Source: Acidimicrobiales bacterium (GTDB taxonomy: Bacteria; Actinomycetota; Acidimicrobiia; Acidimicrobiales; RAAP-2). Taken from it: 32,357 nucleotides of DNA. Both the position numbers and the translations under genes were made by a program. Shown here piece after piece: positions 1-7,019 of the stretch (position 1 is the stretch's first letter; each line of letters starts with the position of its first letter). The notes below the pieces were generated by a model. That model saw only the letters and a list, made by a program, of their open reading frames with translations. It did not search any database and had not been told where the DNA came from. Location of the stretch: contig JADGOG010000019.1 of the NCBI GenBank assembly GCA_017883065.1, positions 1-32,357 on the forward strand. The letters are read 5' to 3'.

Positions 1-746
1 TGGTCGGTGAACGGCGCCACGGTAGACCGGAACATGAGCGTGGATGCGCCACCGATGCGGGCGTCGCTGGCCTTGATCACCTTGGCCAGGTCGGACAGCT
101 TGATGCCGGCCGCCTCCGCCAGCCGCTGTCCCTCGTAGGCGGCCAGCCACGAGCCGTACTGCACCAGGTTGCGGGCCAGCTTCGCCGCCAGTCCGGTCCC
201 GAAGGCCCCCATGGTCACAGTCATCGAGCTGATGGCGTCGAACACCGGGCCCAGCCGGTCGATCGCCCCGGCATCGCCACCCACCATGCACACCAGTTCG
301 CCGGTGGCCGCGGCACTGGGACCGCCGCTCACCCCGCAGTCGAGGACGGTCACCCCGAGGGCGGTCGCCTCGGCCCCGATGGCCTCGACGCACGGCACCG
401 AGATGGTGCTCACGATCACGAAGGTGGTCTGCGGCCCGGCCGCCACCAGGCCGCCGTCGGGCCCGGACAGCACCGAGTGGACCTGGGCGTCGTTGACCAC
501 GGCGACCACCACCACGTCCGACAGGCGGACCAGGTCCGACGGCGACGACGCCACGGTGGCCCCGGTGCGGTACTTGTCGGTGGCCTCGGTGCGCACGTCG
601 CACACCACGAGGGGAAAGCCCGCCCGCAGCACGCTGGCGGCCACGCCGTCCCCGATGGCGCCCAGCCCGACGACGCCGACGGTGGGCAACTGCCCCGGGG
701 GTGGGTCCACCGACCTGGTTCCGTCGGAAGGCTCGTCCTGCGGCAC
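1..746 (-). CDS. NAD(P)-binding 3-hydroxyisobutyrate dehydrogenase-family protein (3' end cut by window edge)
   Basis: A beta-hydroxyacid dehydrogenase related to 3-hydroxyisobutyrate and tartronate semialdehyde reductases; such enzymes oxidise a beta-hydroxyacid with NAD(P)+ in the cytoplasm. The N-terminal Rossmann motif GLGAIG lies at about residues 27-32. The substrate-binding signature appears as DCGVSGGPSAAATG, and the helix with the family's catalytic lysine as GLAAKLARN. The GTG start at 746 is preceded by AGGGGG with 7 nt spacing. About 248 codons are visible of a usual ~290-300, so only the C-terminal part of the all-helical domain is missing. It diverges from the cyp51 operon. From memory, the M. 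tuberculosis cyp51 region also carries such a dehydrogenase (Rv0770) on the opposite strand, so a link to the same pathway is plausible. The substrate cannot be named. Confidence 0.85.
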   Translation of the reverse strand, partial: MPQDEPSDGTRSVDPPPGQLPTVGVVGLGAIGDGVAASVLRAGFPLVVCDVRTEATDKYRTGATVASSPSDLVRLSDVVVVAVVNDAQVHSVLSGPDGGLVAAGPQTTFVIVSTISVPCVEAIGAEATALGVTVLDCGVSGGPSAAATGELVCMVGGDAGAIDRLGPVFDAISSMTVTMGAFGTGLAAKLARNLVQYGSWLAAYEGQRLAEAAGIKLSDLAKVIKASDARIGGASTLMFRSTVAPFTD

Positions 747-884
747 TCGGTTTCCCCCTGTCGATCGCTGACAACTGCTGTGATGATGCCATCCCCACCG
801 CCCGTCCGTTCCGCCCTGGAGGCGCTCCGGATGCGCCCGTGGACCGGTGGTCGAACTGCGTCGAAGGAACAGTGCCGCTGTACT

Positions 885-908
885 TGGACAGCTGTCCAGA
901 CTATAGTC
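885..908 (+). promoter_or_regulatory. Promoter and palindromic operator of the cyp51 operon
   Basis: A perfect 14-bp palindrome TGGACAGCTGTCCA (885-898) abuts a second perfect palindrome GACTATAGTC (899-908). The second contains a -10 box TATAGT (902-907) ending 8 nt before the ATG at 916, so the transcript is probably leaderless. A weak -35 (TGTACT, 879-884) lies 17 nt upstream, so the 14-bp palindrome fills the -35/-10 spacer, a classic repressor position. ACTATAGT is self-complementary and can also serve as a -10 for the leftward dehydrogenase. The TetR protein encoded at 1662-2291 is the obvious candidate ligand; that link is inferred. Confidence 0.55.
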
Positions 909-915
909 CATACGC

Positions 916-1665
916 ATGAGCGAGGGCAATGCGATGAGTTCGTCGGGCCCGAGCTCGGACCAGGGGGGCATGCCGGACTATTCGGGCGAGTTCCGTGCCG
1001 ACTTCCGCTACGAGGACCTCTCTCGTGAAGCCCTGGTCCGTCTGGTACGCGAGTACGCCCAGGCCGTGCACATCCTCGACCGGTCGATGTGCGCGGCCAT
1101 CGGGATGTCCCTCGGCATGGAGCAGATGGAGCGCCTGGCCATCGAGGAGTGGAAGGGCGCCAGCCCGGTGTACGGGAAGCGGCTGCGCCAGATCATGGGC
1201 GTCGAGGGCGACGACGTCGAAGCCATCTTCAAGGTGCTCCAGCTCGACCCCGGATTCCCCCACCACTACCTCGACGTCCGCTACGAGGTGGTCGACGAGA
1301 GGCACGGGTTCTTCGAGCTTGCCTACTGCGGTGCGCTGATGGACGCCGAACCTTGGGGCGACAAGATGGTGACCGGCATGTGCCACCACATCGAGGACGG
1401 CACCTTCGACATCACCGCTCAGGCCATCAACCCCAAGGCCCACATCCGCCACGTCCACCGCCCGCCCCGGGTGCCGAGCGACCGGTCCCCCCACTGCCGG
1501 TGGGAACTGGTCATCGACGACGAGAACGTGACCCTGCCGGAGGCGGAGATCACCACCATCACCAAGATGACCACCGCGGCCAACTTCGAGTTCCCGCCCA
1601 TGCGGGACGGGACGCCCCACGTGCCGACGCCGACCCCTGCCGTCCGAACGCGCCGCTCCCGATGA
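916..1665 (+). CDS. Unknown protein, first gene of the cyp51 operon (possibly DUF6125 / ATC-hydrolase-like)
   Basis: A 249-residue soluble protein without signal peptide or membrane segment. The start at 916 is chosen because TATAGT lies 8 nt upstream; an internal ATG at 934 is possible. The region around residues 30-75 looks helical. The second half holds conserved-looking blocks: FELAYCGALMDAEPWG, MCHHIEDGTFD and a cysteine in PHCRWEL. A cysteine and histidines spaced like this recall the DUF6125 / L-2-amino-thiazoline-4-carboxylate hydrolase-like group, but this is memory-based and weak. It overlaps tetR by ATGA, so it is translationally coupled to the operon. The C-terminal tail (about residues 230-249) is Pro/Arg-rich and probably disordered. 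Its position makes it a candidate extra enzyme or binding protein of the CYP51 pathway. No function is assigned. Confidence 0.8.
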   Translation: MSEGNAMSSSGPSSDQGGMPDYSGEFRADFRYEDLSREALVRLVREYAQAVHILDRSMCAAIGMSLGMEQMERLAIEEWKGASPVYGKRLRQIMGVEGDDVEAIFKVLQLDPGFPHHYLDVRYEVVDERHGFFELAYCGALMDAEPWGDKMVTGMCHHIEDGTFDITAQAINPKAHIRHVHRPPRVPSDRSPHCRWELVIDDENVTLPEAEITTITKMTTAANFEFPPMRDGTPHVPTPTPAVRTRRSR

Positions 1666-2291
1666 GCGGCGCCGCCGTCCATTCCGTCGACGATGAGCAG
1701 GTGGTCGAGGCCACCCGGCGTCGCCTGTCTCCCCGCCAGGCCGAAGTGGTCGCCCAGTTGGTCCGGGCCACCGAGGACGAGGTGGCAGAGGTGGGCTATG
1801 CCGGGCTCACCGTGCGCAGTGTGGCCCGCCGCGCCGGCGTGGCCCCGGCCACCGCCTACAACTACTTCAGCTCCAAGGACCATCTCCTGGCCGAGGTGCT
1901 GTGGCGCCGCATGCAGGGGCTGGACCCGGCGGAGACCGACGAGGGACGCCCCCTGCGCGACCGGGTGGCCGACACGGTGCGGGACATGGTGCTCTTCACC
2001 ACCCAGAGCCCGGCACTGGTCGACGCGTGCACGGTGGCCCTGCTGAGCACCACCCCCGACGTCAAGCACCTACGCGACAGGATCGGGGCGGACATCCGCC
2101 GCCGCCTGTCCGCGGCAGTGGGGCCCGGCGTCGATCCGATGGTGGTGCGGGTCCTCGAGACCTCGTTCTCCGGCTCGCTGTTGGCCGCCGGAATGGGGCA
2201 CATGTCGTCGAGGGACATCCCCGAGTTCGTAGCCGGTGCGGCCACCTTGATGATCGAACCGACCATTCTCGCCACGGGAGGCGACCGATGA
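1662..2291 (+). CDS. TetR-family transcriptional regulator of the cyp51 operon
   Basis: A 209-residue DNA-binding repressor. The N-terminal helix-turn-helix is clear at about residues 48-67 (LTVRSVARRAGVAPATAYNY, then FSSKDHLLAEVLWRR), preceded by a longer than usual 25-residue lead. The rest is the helical ligand-binding/dimerisation domain. The ATG at 1662 overlaps the upstream stop (ATGA), and its own stop overlaps the P450 start (ATGA at 2288). The reading frame stays open far upstream, but that part is a shadow of the preceding gene. The position directly before a CYP123-like P450 matches Rv0767c of M. tuberculosis as I recall it. It probably autoregulates the operon through the palindrome at 885-898. 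The ligand is unknown; a steroid or lipid would fit the neighbours. Confidence 0.9.
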   Translation: MSGAAVHSVDDEQVVEATRRRLSPRQAEVVAQLVRATEDEVAEVGYAGLTVRSVARRAGVAPATAYNYFSSKDHLLAEVLWRRMQGLDPAETDEGRPLRDRVADTVRDMVLFTTQSPALVDACTVALLSTTPDVKHLRDRIGADIRRRLSAAVGPGVDPMVVRVLETSFSGSLLAAGMGHMSSRDIPEFVAGAATLMIEPTILATGGDR

Positions 2292-3487
2292 CCACCCCCA
2301 GCCGACCGCTGGTGTACAGCCCGTACGCCTACGAGATCCACGAGGATCCTTACCCGATCTACGCCCGCATGCGGTCCGAGGCGCCGGTCTACCGCAATGA
2401 CGAGCTCGACTTCTGGGCGCTGTCCCGGCACGAGGACGTGCTGGCCGCGTTCCGGAACCTGGACGGCTTCTCCAACGCGTACGGCGTGTCGCTCGAGCCC
2501 AGCGCCTTCGGGCCCGACGCCCACAAGTTCATGTCGTTCCTGGCCCTCGACCCTCCCCGCCACACCCGGATGCGCTCGCTGGTGGGCAAGGGCTTCACCC
2601 CGTCCAAGGTGGCCGAGCTCGAGGACCGGATCCGGGCCATCACCCTCGAGCATCTCGAGCCGGCGCTGGAACGGGGCTCCTTCGACTTCATCGCCGACTT
2701 CGCCGGCAAGCTGCCCATGGACGTGATCTCGGAGATGATCGGCGTACCCCAGGTCGACCGGGCGGAGATCCGCCGGCTCGCCGACCTGGTGGTCCATCGC
2801 GAGGACGGGCTCTTCGACGTTCCCCCGGCCGGCATGGAGGCCGCCGTCACCCTGGTCGGCTACTACCAGGAGATGATCGACGAGCGGCGCCGGTCGCCCA
2901 AGGACGACCTGGCCTCGGCACTGCTCGTGGCCGAGATCGAAGGCGACAGGCTCTCCGACGAGGAGATCATCGCATTCCTCTTCTTGATGGTGGTGGCCGG
3001 TAACGAGACCACCACCAAATTGCTCGGCAACGCCTGGTACTGGGGGTGGCGCAACCCCTCCGAGCGGGCCAAGCCGTTCGACGACCACGGCCGGGTGGTC
3101 GACTGGGTGGAGGAGACACTCCGCTACGACACGTCCAGCCAGATGGTCCTCCGCGTGACCCGCGCCCCCATGGAGCTCCACGGCACCGAGATCCCCGAAG
3201 GCAGCCGGGTCCTCCTGCTGATCGGCTCGGCCAATCGCGACGAGTCGGTCTTCCCCGACCCCACGGCCTACGACCTGGACCGGGACACCGGCCGGTTGGT
3301 CAGCTTCGGCAGCGGGCGCCACTTCTGCATGGGTGCCCCGATGGCCCGGCTCGAAGCCCGGGTCGGCCTCACCGAGCTGGTCGATCGGGTGGCCACCTAC
3401 GACGTCGACCCCGACGGCATCGAGCGGGTCCACTCGATCAATGTCCGGGGCCTGGCGTCGCTTCCCACCACCGTGACACTCCACTGA
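2288..3487 (+). CDS. Cytochrome P450 (CYP123-like)
   Basis: A soluble bacterial class I P450 of 399 residues that hydroxylates a small hydrophobic substrate using electrons from a ferredoxin. The diagnostic elements are all present: I-helix oxygen-activation motif AGNETT, K-helix ExxR as EETLR, and the heme loop FGSGRHFCMG with the thiolate ligand Cys347. Also typical is the C-helix region LDPPRHTRMRSLVGKGFTP. It starts inside the tetR stop (ATGA) and its stop overlaps the next ATG (TGATG). In M. tuberculosis the equivalent slot, two genes before cyp51, is CYP123, and the sequence is compatible, but subfamily assignment needs a percent-identity comparison. The ferredoxin at 5693 is the likely redox partner. 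The substrate is unknown. Confidence 0.93.
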   Translation: MTTPSRPLVYSPYAYEIHEDPYPIYARMRSEAPVYRNDELDFWALSRHEDVLAAFRNLDGFSNAYGVSLEPSAFGPDAHKFMSFLALDPPRHTRMRSLVGKGFTPSKVAELEDRIRAITLEHLEPALERGSFDFIADFAGKLPMDVISEMIGVPQVDRAEIRRLADLVVHREDGLFDVPPAGMEAAVTLVGYYQEMIDERRRSPKDDLASALLVAEIEGDRLSDEEIIAFLFLMVVAGNETTTKLLGNAWYWGWRNPSERAKPFDDHGRVVDWVEETLRYDTSSQMVLRVTRAPMELHGTEIPEGSRVLLLIGSANRDESVFPDPTAYDLDRDTGRLVSFGSGRHFCMGAPMARLEARVGLTELVDRVATYDVDPDGIERVHSINVRGLASLPTTVTLH

Positions 3488-4299
3488 TGCCCCGCTTCGA
3501 CCCCAATCCCGAGATCCGACCGGCGGTGGTCACCGGAGCGTCCTCCGGCATCGGACGGGCCACGGCCCATGCGTTGGCCGCCCTCGGCCACCCGGTCGTC
3601 CTCGGCGCCCGCAGGGTGGCCGAATGTGAGGACACCGCCGCGGCCATCCGGGCCGACGGGGGCGAGGCGGTGGCCGTCCATCTCGACCTGGCCGACGGCG
3701 ACTCCATCGAACGGTTCGCCCAGGCCGCCGCGGACACCCTCGGATCGATCGAGATCCTGGTCTCCAACGCCGCCCAGAACATCGCCGGATCGGTGCTCGA
3801 CACCGACCCCGAGTCGTTCGACGGGGTCCTCCAGGTCAACGTGAGCGGGACCCACCGGTTGATCCGCTCCCTGGCCCCGGCCATGACCGAGCGCCGTCGG
3901 GGGGACATCGTGTTCGTCACCTCCGATGTGGTCGAGCGGCCGCGACCGACCATGGCCGCCTACGTGACCTCCAAGTGGGGGCTCGAGGGGTACGTGCGCT
4001 CTCTGCAGATGGAGCTGGAGGGGACCGGGGTGCGGGCCACCATCGTGCGACCGGGGCCCACGCTCACCGGCATGGGCATGGACTGGGACCCCGGAGTGAC
4101 CGGCGAGGTCATCGAGCAGTGGGCGGCGTGGGGCTTCGCCCGCCACTCCAACTTCATGCGTCCGGCCGGCGTGGCCCAGGCCATCGCCGCGGTGGTCTCG
4201 CTCCCCCGCGGCACCCACGCCACGGTCATCGAGCTCCAGCCGGAGGCACCCATTCTCGAACGCAGCGACGCAGACAACGACGAAACGGGGAACCGATGA
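3487..4299 (+). CDS. Short-chain dehydrogenase/reductase
   Basis: A classical SDR of 270 residues that interconverts an alcohol and a ketone with NAD(P)(H). The cofactor motif TGASSGIG is at residues 16-23, the NAA motif follows at about residue 98, and the catalytic triad is Ser146, Tyr159 and Lys163 (YVTSK). The first base of its ATG is the last base of the P450 stop (TGATG), and its end overlaps cyp51 (ATGA). It occupies the place of Rv0765c in the mycobacterial cyp51 cluster. Sandwiched between two P450s, it may oxidise a hydroxyl group made by one of them. The C-terminal tail (SDADNDETGNR) is acidic and polar. Cofactor preference is not clear. Confidence 0.93.
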   Translation: MPRFDPNPEIRPAVVTGASSGIGRATAHALAALGHPVVLGARRVAECEDTAAAIRADGGEAVAVHLDLADGDSIERFAQAAADTLGSIEILVSNAAQNIAGSVLDTDPESFDGVLQVNVSGTHRLIRSLAPAMTERRRGDIVFVTSDVVERPRPTMAAYVTSKWGLEGYVRSLQMELEGTGVRATIVRPGPTLTGMGMDWDPGVTGEVIEQWAAWGFARHSNFMRPAGVAQAIAAVVSLPRGTHATVIELQPEAPILERSDADNDETGNR

Positions 4300-5693
4300 G
4301 CACAGCCGTGGAACAACGCCAACCGCCGAGGGTGTCGGGGGGAACCGGCGACAACGGTCACCTGGACGAGCTCCGGGTCGATCCGATCACCCTGCTCAAC
4401 CGGGTGCGGTCCGAGTGCGGCGACGTGGGGATCTTCCGCCTGGCCGACCGGGACGTCGTGCTCCTGAGCGGGGCCGACGCCAACGAGTTCTTCTTCAGGG
4501 CCCCCGAGGAGATCCTCGACCAGGCCGAGGCCTACCCGTTCATGACCCCGGTCTTCGGGGAAGGGGTGGTCTTCGACGCTCCGCCCGAGCGACGTCGCGA
4601 GATGCTCCACAACCAGGCCCTCCGGGACAAGTTCATGCGGGGACACGCCGCCACCATCGCCGACGAGGTCGAGTCGATGGTGGCCGGGTGGGACGAGGAA
4701 GGGGAGATCGACCTCCTCGACTGGTTCGCCGAACTGACCATCTACACCTCGTCGGCCTGCCTGATCGGGAAGCGGTTCCGCAGTGAGCTGGACAAGCGGT
4801 TCGCCGAGCTCTACCACGACCTGGAGCAGGGCACCGATGCCATCGCCTACGTGGACCCTTACGCCCCCATCGAGAGCTTCCGCCGTCGCGACGCCGCCCG
4901 GGTCGGACTGGTCAAGCTGGTCGAAGGGATCATGGAGCGACGGGCGGCCGGTGCGCCGTCGACCGACGACGAGCGCGACCTGCTCGACGTGCTCATGTCG
5001 ATCAAGAACGAGGACGGGTCGGACCGGTTCTCCGCCGACGAGATCACCGGCATGTTCATCTCGATGATGTTCGCCGGCCACCACACCACCTCGGGCACCG
5101 CGGCCTGGACCTTGATCGAGCTGCTCCGCAACCAGGACGAGCTGGCCGCCGTCGACCACGAGCTGGCCGAGCTCTACGCCGGTGGAACCGAAGTCAGCTA
5201 CCAGGCGCTGCGGGAGATGCCCCGCCTCGAGTCGGCCATCAAGGAGGCGCTGCGCCTGCATCCTCCACTGATCCTGCTGCTCCGGGTGGCCAAGGAGGAC
5301 CTCGAGTTCGGAGGCTTCTCGATCAGGGCCGGGCAGATGGTCGGAGCCAGTCCGTCGGTGTCCAACCGGATCGCCGAGGACTTCCCCGACGCCGACACCT
5401 TCCAACCGGCACGGTACCTCGACCCCCGCGAGGAGGACCGGTCCAATCCCTGGACCTGGATCCCCTTCGGCGCCGGACGGCACCGGTGCGTGGGGGCCGC
5501 CTTCGCCATGATGCAGCTCAAGGCCATCTTCTCGGTGTTGCTGCTCGACTGGGAGTTCGAGTTGTCCCAGCCGTCGGACACCTATCGCAACGACCACTCG
5601 AAGATGGTGGTCCAGCTGCAGCAGCCGTGCGCCGTGCGCTACCGCCGCCGGGCGGTCCCGCTCTCGGCCGGCACCACCGGGGGCGCAGGGTGA
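4296..5693 (+). CDS. cyp51: Sterol 14-alpha-demethylase CYP51
   Basis: A P450 of 465 residues very close to M. tuberculosis CYP51 (451 aa), which removes the 14-alpha methyl group of lanosterol-type sterols in three oxidations. Shared landmarks, compared from memory, include LSGADANEFFFRAP, the B-C region AYPFMTPVFGEGVVFD, the CYP51-specific I-helix MFAGHHTTSG (His in place of the usual acidic residue), ExxR as KEALRLHPP, and the heme loop FGAGRHRCVGA with Cys398. The C-terminal YRNDHSKMVVQL also matches. The bacterial form lacks a membrane anchor, as here. It starts by ATGA overlap with the SDR and ends by TGATG overlap with the ferredoxin. No sterol synthesis genes are visible in the window, so the natural substrate could be a host-derived, environmental or own polycyclic lipid. 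Confidence 0.96.
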   Translation: MSTAVEQRQPPRVSGGTGDNGHLDELRVDPITLLNRVRSECGDVGIFRLADRDVVLLSGADANEFFFRAPEEILDQAEAYPFMTPVFGEGVVFDAPPERRREMLHNQALRDKFMRGHAATIADEVESMVAGWDEEGEIDLLDWFAELTIYTSSACLIGKRFRSELDKRFAELYHDLEQGTDAIAYVDPYAPIESFRRRDAARVGLVKLVEGIMERRAAGAPSTDDERDLLDVLMSIKNEDGSDRFSADEITGMFISMMFAGHHTTSGTAAWTLIELLRNQDELAAVDHELAELYAGGTEVSYQALREMPRLESAIKEALRLHPPLILLLRVAKEDLEFGGFSIRAGQMVGASPSVSNRIAEDFPDADTFQPARYLDPREEDRSNPWTWIPFGAGRHRCVGAAFAMMQLKAIFSVLLLDWEFELSQPSDTYRNDHSKMVVQLQQPCAVRYRRRAVPLSAGTTGGAG

Positions 5694-5890
5694 TGCACGT
5701 CCAGGTCGACCTCGACCTGTGCCAGGGTCACGGGGTGTGCGAGTCGGAGGCACCCGCCGTGTTCGAGCTCGGCAAGAACGCCTCGGTCACCGTCCTCCAA
5801 CCGGATCCGCCCGAGGCGCTGCGCACTGCGGTCGAGGCCGCCGTCCGTTTCTGTCCCACGTCCGCACTACGCATCAACGAAGAGGAGTAG
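5693..5890 (+). CDS. [3Fe-4S]-type ferredoxin, P450 redox partner
   Basis: A 65-residue ferredoxin that passes single electrons to the P450s. Cys10, Cys16 and Cys54 (followed by Pro) are cluster ligands; the central position of the usual CxxCxxC is His13 (CQGHGVC), which is the hallmark of P450-linked [3Fe-4S] or atypical His-coordinated clusters, as in Rv0763c next to M. tuberculosis cyp51. The ATG at 5693 overlaps the cyp51 stop; a GTG codon directly before it (5690) is an alternative. The reading frame is open further upstream, but only as a shadow of cyp51. No ferredoxin reductase is encoded nearby, so a reductase from elsewhere in the genome must supply electrons. Confidence 0.95.
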   Translation: MHVQVDLDLCQGHGVCESEAPAVFELGKNASVTVLQPDPPEALRTAVEAAVRFCPTSALRINEEE

Positions 5891-5893
5891 CCC

Positions 5894-6454
5894 ATGCCGT
5901 CATTCCCCCGCAGCGAACTCGAAGAGATGATGCAGCGCTGGTTGGACATCAACAAGGCCTGCGAGGAGAAGCTCGACTGGGAGCCCATGGCCCAGATGTT
6001 CACCGAGGACGCCACCTACGGGTGGAACGTCGGACCGACCGACGAGTTCATGGCCGTGGGCCGTGACGAGATCCGCGAGTACGCCCTGGGCTTCGAGATG
6101 GAGGGCCTGGGCGGGTGGACCTACCCCTACCAGCGGGTGCTCATCGACGAGCACCAAGGTGAGATCCTCGGCTTGTGGAAGCAGGTGGCCGACGCCACCC
6201 GGGCCGACGGAAGCCACTATGAGATCGCCGGTCTGGGCGGGAGTTGGTTCCGGTACGCCGGCAACTACCAGTGGAGCTGGCAGCGCGACTTCTTCGACGT
6301 GGGCAACGCCACCGCCACCTTCATCGAGATGATCAACGACGGGGTGCTGACCGAGGGCATGCAGAAGCGCCTCGAGAAGGCCGCATCCGGCAAGCGGCAG
6401 CCCGGTCACTACCGGGTGGGACAGGCTCCGGTGGGCCTGTGGGAGGGCGTGTAA
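5894..6454 (+). CDS. NTF2/SnoaL-like protein of the cyp51 cluster (Rv0762c-like)
   Basis: A 186-residue protein with an NTF2-like (SnoaL/ketosteroid isomerase type) cone fold suggested by the opening helix (ELEEMMQRWLDINKACEEK) followed by MAQMFTEDATYGWNVGP and repeated Trp/Tyr-rich strands (GGSWFRYAGNYQWSWQRDFF). The fold either isomerises, hydrates or binds small hydrophobic ligands. It begins 3 nt after the ferredoxin stop, with GAGGAG in the ferredoxin 3' end as ribosome binding site. Its place in the cluster equals that of Rv0762c in M. tuberculosis. The alcohol dehydrogenase that follows there (adhB) is absent here. It is probably the last gene of the tightly coupled operon. Catalytic activity is not established. 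Confidence 0.85.
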   Translation: MPSFPRSELEEMMQRWLDINKACEEKLDWEPMAQMFTEDATYGWNVGPTDEFMAVGRDEIREYALGFEMEGLGGWTYPYQRVLIDEHQGEILGLWKQVADATRADGSHYEIAGLGGSWFRYAGNYQWSWQRDFFDVGNATATFIEMINDGVLTEGMQKRLEKAASGKRQPGHYRVGQAPVGLWEGV

Positions 6455-6486
6455 CCGCGCCCTCCCCGACCCGGCATGCTGGTGGG

Positions 6487-7011
6487 GTGAGACTGCGCCG
6501 CCGAACGAGACCTGAACCGGGCCGGGCCGGGGCGCGGCTCGACGAGGGCCAGGAGTCGGTGTGGGACTACCCGCGCCCCCCACGGCTGGAGAAGGTGGAG
6601 CACAGGATCCGTGTGGAGTTCGGTGGCCAGACCATCGCCGACACCACCGCCGCCTTCCGGGTCCTCGAGACCAGCCATCCCCCCACCTACTTCCTGCCAC
6701 CCGGTGACGTGGTGGCCGGGTGCCTGACCCGTACCCAGCGGTCCACCTACTGCGAGTGGAAAGGCATGGCCCACTACTACGACGTGGTCGTCGGCGACGC
6801 GGTGGCCACCGACGCGGCCTGGGGCTACCTCACCCCCAACCGGGCCTTCGCCCGGATCGCCGGCTACGTGGCCTTCTACCCGCGGGCGATGGACCGCTGT
6901 CTGGTGGACGAGGTGGAGGTCGAGCCCCAACCGGGCCGCTACTACGGCGGGTGGATCACCCCCGAGCTGGTGGGGCCGTTCAAGGGCGGCCCGGGCACCC
7001 AGGACTGGTAG
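6487..7011 (+). CDS. DUF427 domain protein
   Basis: A 174-residue protein with one DUF427 domain (a small beta-barrel family of unknown function common in actinobacteria). The domain covers about residues 25-165 with the typical RVLETSHPPTYFLPP and the STYCEWKG...YYDV block, and ends near RYYGGWITPE. The GTG at 6487 is the only reasonable start; a -10-like CATGCT ends 6 nt before it, and no good ribosome binding site is seen. It lies 32 nt after the NTF2-like gene and converges on the serine hydrolase with an 8-nt gap. Some distant relatives are called nucleotidyltransferase-like, but I would not assign a reaction. Confidence 0.88.
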   Translation: MRLRRRTRPEPGRAGARLDEGQESVWDYPRPPRLEKVEHRIRVEFGGQTIADTTAAFRVLETSHPPTYFLPPGDVVAGCLTRTQRSTYCEWKGMAHYYDVVVGDAVATDAAWGYLTPNRAFARIAGYVAFYPRAMDRCLVDEVEVEPQPGRYYGGWITPELVGPFKGGPGTQDW

Positions 7012-7019
7012 CGATCGGC

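Noticed and set aside
1862-3484. 540-codon minus-strand frame opposite tetR and the first P450
   Set aside because: The P450 landmarks and coupled starts on the plus strand account for this DNA.
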